A DNA stretch of 6,128 bases, taken from contig JAIRZO010000035.1 of the NCBI GenBank assembly GCA_031267195.1, positions 1 to 6,128 on the forward strand, in the 5' to 3' direction. The DNA comes from Holosporaceae bacterium (GTDB lineage Bacteria > Pseudomonadota > Alphaproteobacteria > UBA3830). A program made the position numbers and the translations under genes. Under the pieces are notes generated by a model. That model saw only the letters and a program-made list of their open reading frames with translations. It did not search any database and had not been told where the DNA came from. This document shows positions 5,479 through 6,128 of the stretch, piece by piece (positions within the stretch are counted from its first letter, which is position 1; each line of letters starts with the position of its first letter).

Positions 5479-6042
5479 ATGAAATTTTCTTTTTCTGGTC
5501 GTCATATGGAAATTGGAGAAACTCTCACCAACAAAGCCAAACAAGATTGTATCGAGCTTGCTCAAAAATATGCTAAGGAATTTATTGATGTGAACATAGT
5601 CATGAAGAAGGATAATCACATTTTTACCAGCAACATGGATGTGAAAACAAAATCAAAAGACGCCTACCATGCATCCAATAGCGCAAATGATCCACGGATA
5701 AGTTTTGATGGTGTTTTACAGAAGATTGAGCAGCAAATTGCCAAACGAAAATGCAGCCACTGTTCAAATCATGCACGAAAGATGGAAATGATCGAGTTGG
5801 ACAATTCATTTATTAATGAATCCGTGACAAAGGATGGGACAGCGGGAGATAATCCAATTATAGCTGAAATATTAGATGACTTGCCGTTGTTGAGCGTCAG
5901 CGATGCTGCCAGCTGTCTCAATCACAAAATTCGCGTTTTGGTCTTTAAAAATGTAACTACCGAAGCAGTTAATGTGGTCTATGTGAGAGATGACCAGAAT
6001 ATTGGTTGGATAGATTACAAAATGAAAAAAGTAATGACATAA
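5479..6042 (+). CDS. hpf: long-form ribosome hibernation promoting factor
   Basis: 187 residues, cytoplasmic. HPF binds the decoding centre of the 30S subunit in slow growth, and the long form dimerises 70S ribosomes into inactive 100S particles through its C-terminal domain. Residues 1-95 are the S30AE domain: MKFSFSGRHMEIGETL at the start, then IDVNIVMKKDNHIF at 36-49, and a basic helix ending QQIAKRK. Residues about 96-124 are a linker. Residues 125-180 form the dimerisation domain, with NPIIAEILDDLPLLSVSDAA at 125-144 and VNVVYVRDDQNIGWIDY at 164-180, the alphaproteobacterial pattern. I chose the ATG at 5479, not the in-frame one at 5464, because GGTGGAGG lies five bases before it and the family starts at MKFSFSGRHM. 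An odd feature is CSHCSNH at 92-98, where relatives have a basic stretch. Confidence 0.93.
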   Translation: MKFSFSGRHMEIGETLTNKAKQDCIELAQKYAKEFIDVNIVMKKDNHIFTSNMDVKTKSKDAYHASNSANDPRISFDGVLQKIEQQIAKRKCSHCSNHARKMEMIELDNSFINESVTKDGTAGDNPIIAEILDDLPLLSVSDAASCLNHKIRVLVFKNVTTEAVNVVYVRDDQNIGWIDYKMKKVMT

Positions 6043-6067
6043 AAATTACCGTAATATCAATTGTGTT

Positions 6068-6128
6068 ATGCTGGTGGCCAATATGATCCCTGAGTTGCTG
6101 AGCCTGTTGACTTTGATGGTTTGTTTTC
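6068..6128 (+). CDS. start of an open frame running off the window (possibly ptsN)
   Basis: A frame opens at ATG 6068 and stays open to the window end; a second in-frame ATG is at 6083, giving MIPELLSLLTLMVCF. The upstream bases show no good ribosome binding site for the first ATG, while GGTGG lies six bases before the second. In many alphaproteobacteria ptsN (nitrogen-related PTS EIIA) directly follows hpf, and PtsN starts with a short helix containing a (D/E)LL(S/T) pattern. Fewer than 21 codons are visible, so this rests on gene order and is weak. Confidence 0.22.
   Translation, partial: MLVANMIPELLSLLTLMVCF

Noticed and set aside
3936..6077. ATGCTGGTGG occurring at 3937-3946 and again at 6068-6077 before coding regions
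   Set aside because: A 10-base match between two places in 6 kb is expected by chance several times over, and the flanks differ.

Overview
The window looks like chromosomal DNA of a Gram-negative bacterium, most likely an alphaproteobacterium. The best clue is the long ribosome hibernation factor at the right end: its C-terminal domain carries the NVVYVRDDQNIGWID stretch typical of alphaproteobacterial HPF. The core genes are AT-rich, and the left end holds decayed insertion sequences and a secreted orphan protein. That mix would suit a host-associated lineage such as Holosporales or Rickettsiales, but this placement is inference and no marker here is decisive. A D-Ala-D-Ala ligase shows that the organism makes peptidoglycan precursors.

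Left part (1-1663). A 35-codon stub of an IS110-family transposase is followed directly by a badly decayed IS200/IS605-family TnpA, broken over two reading frames and missing its middle. A perfect 8-bp inverted repeat lies at the 3' end of this remnant. Converging on it, on the minus strand, is a 380-residue protein with a signal peptide, a Gly/Pro/Arg/Ser-rich middle and a cysteine-bearing helical C-terminal half. I recognise no family for it. This part is clearly richer in G+C than the rest (33-34 of 60 bases in three lines counted, against 15 and 19 of 60 in two lines from ddl and the MATE gene).

Middle (1664-3793). An AT-rich spacer with small palindromes separates the orphan gene from a minus-strand pair, ddl then prmC, overlapping by ATGA and probably translationally coupled. 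Ddl makes D-alanyl-D-alanine for the cell wall. PrmC methylates the GGQ glutamine of the peptide-chain release factors.

Right part (3794-6128). A 238-bp divergent intergenic region with a 15-bp palindrome and several TTGAT half-sites separates ddl from a plus-strand MATE-family exporter. The exporter is followed by a well-formed long HPF gene with its own -10 element and a strong ribosome binding site. An open frame starting after hpf runs off the window. In alphaproteobacteria ptsN often follows hpf, but too little is visible to name it. I found no tRNA, rRNA or CRISPR array, and no clearly new multi-gene system. The orphan secreted protein in the IS-scarred, higher-GC segment is the least explained element.
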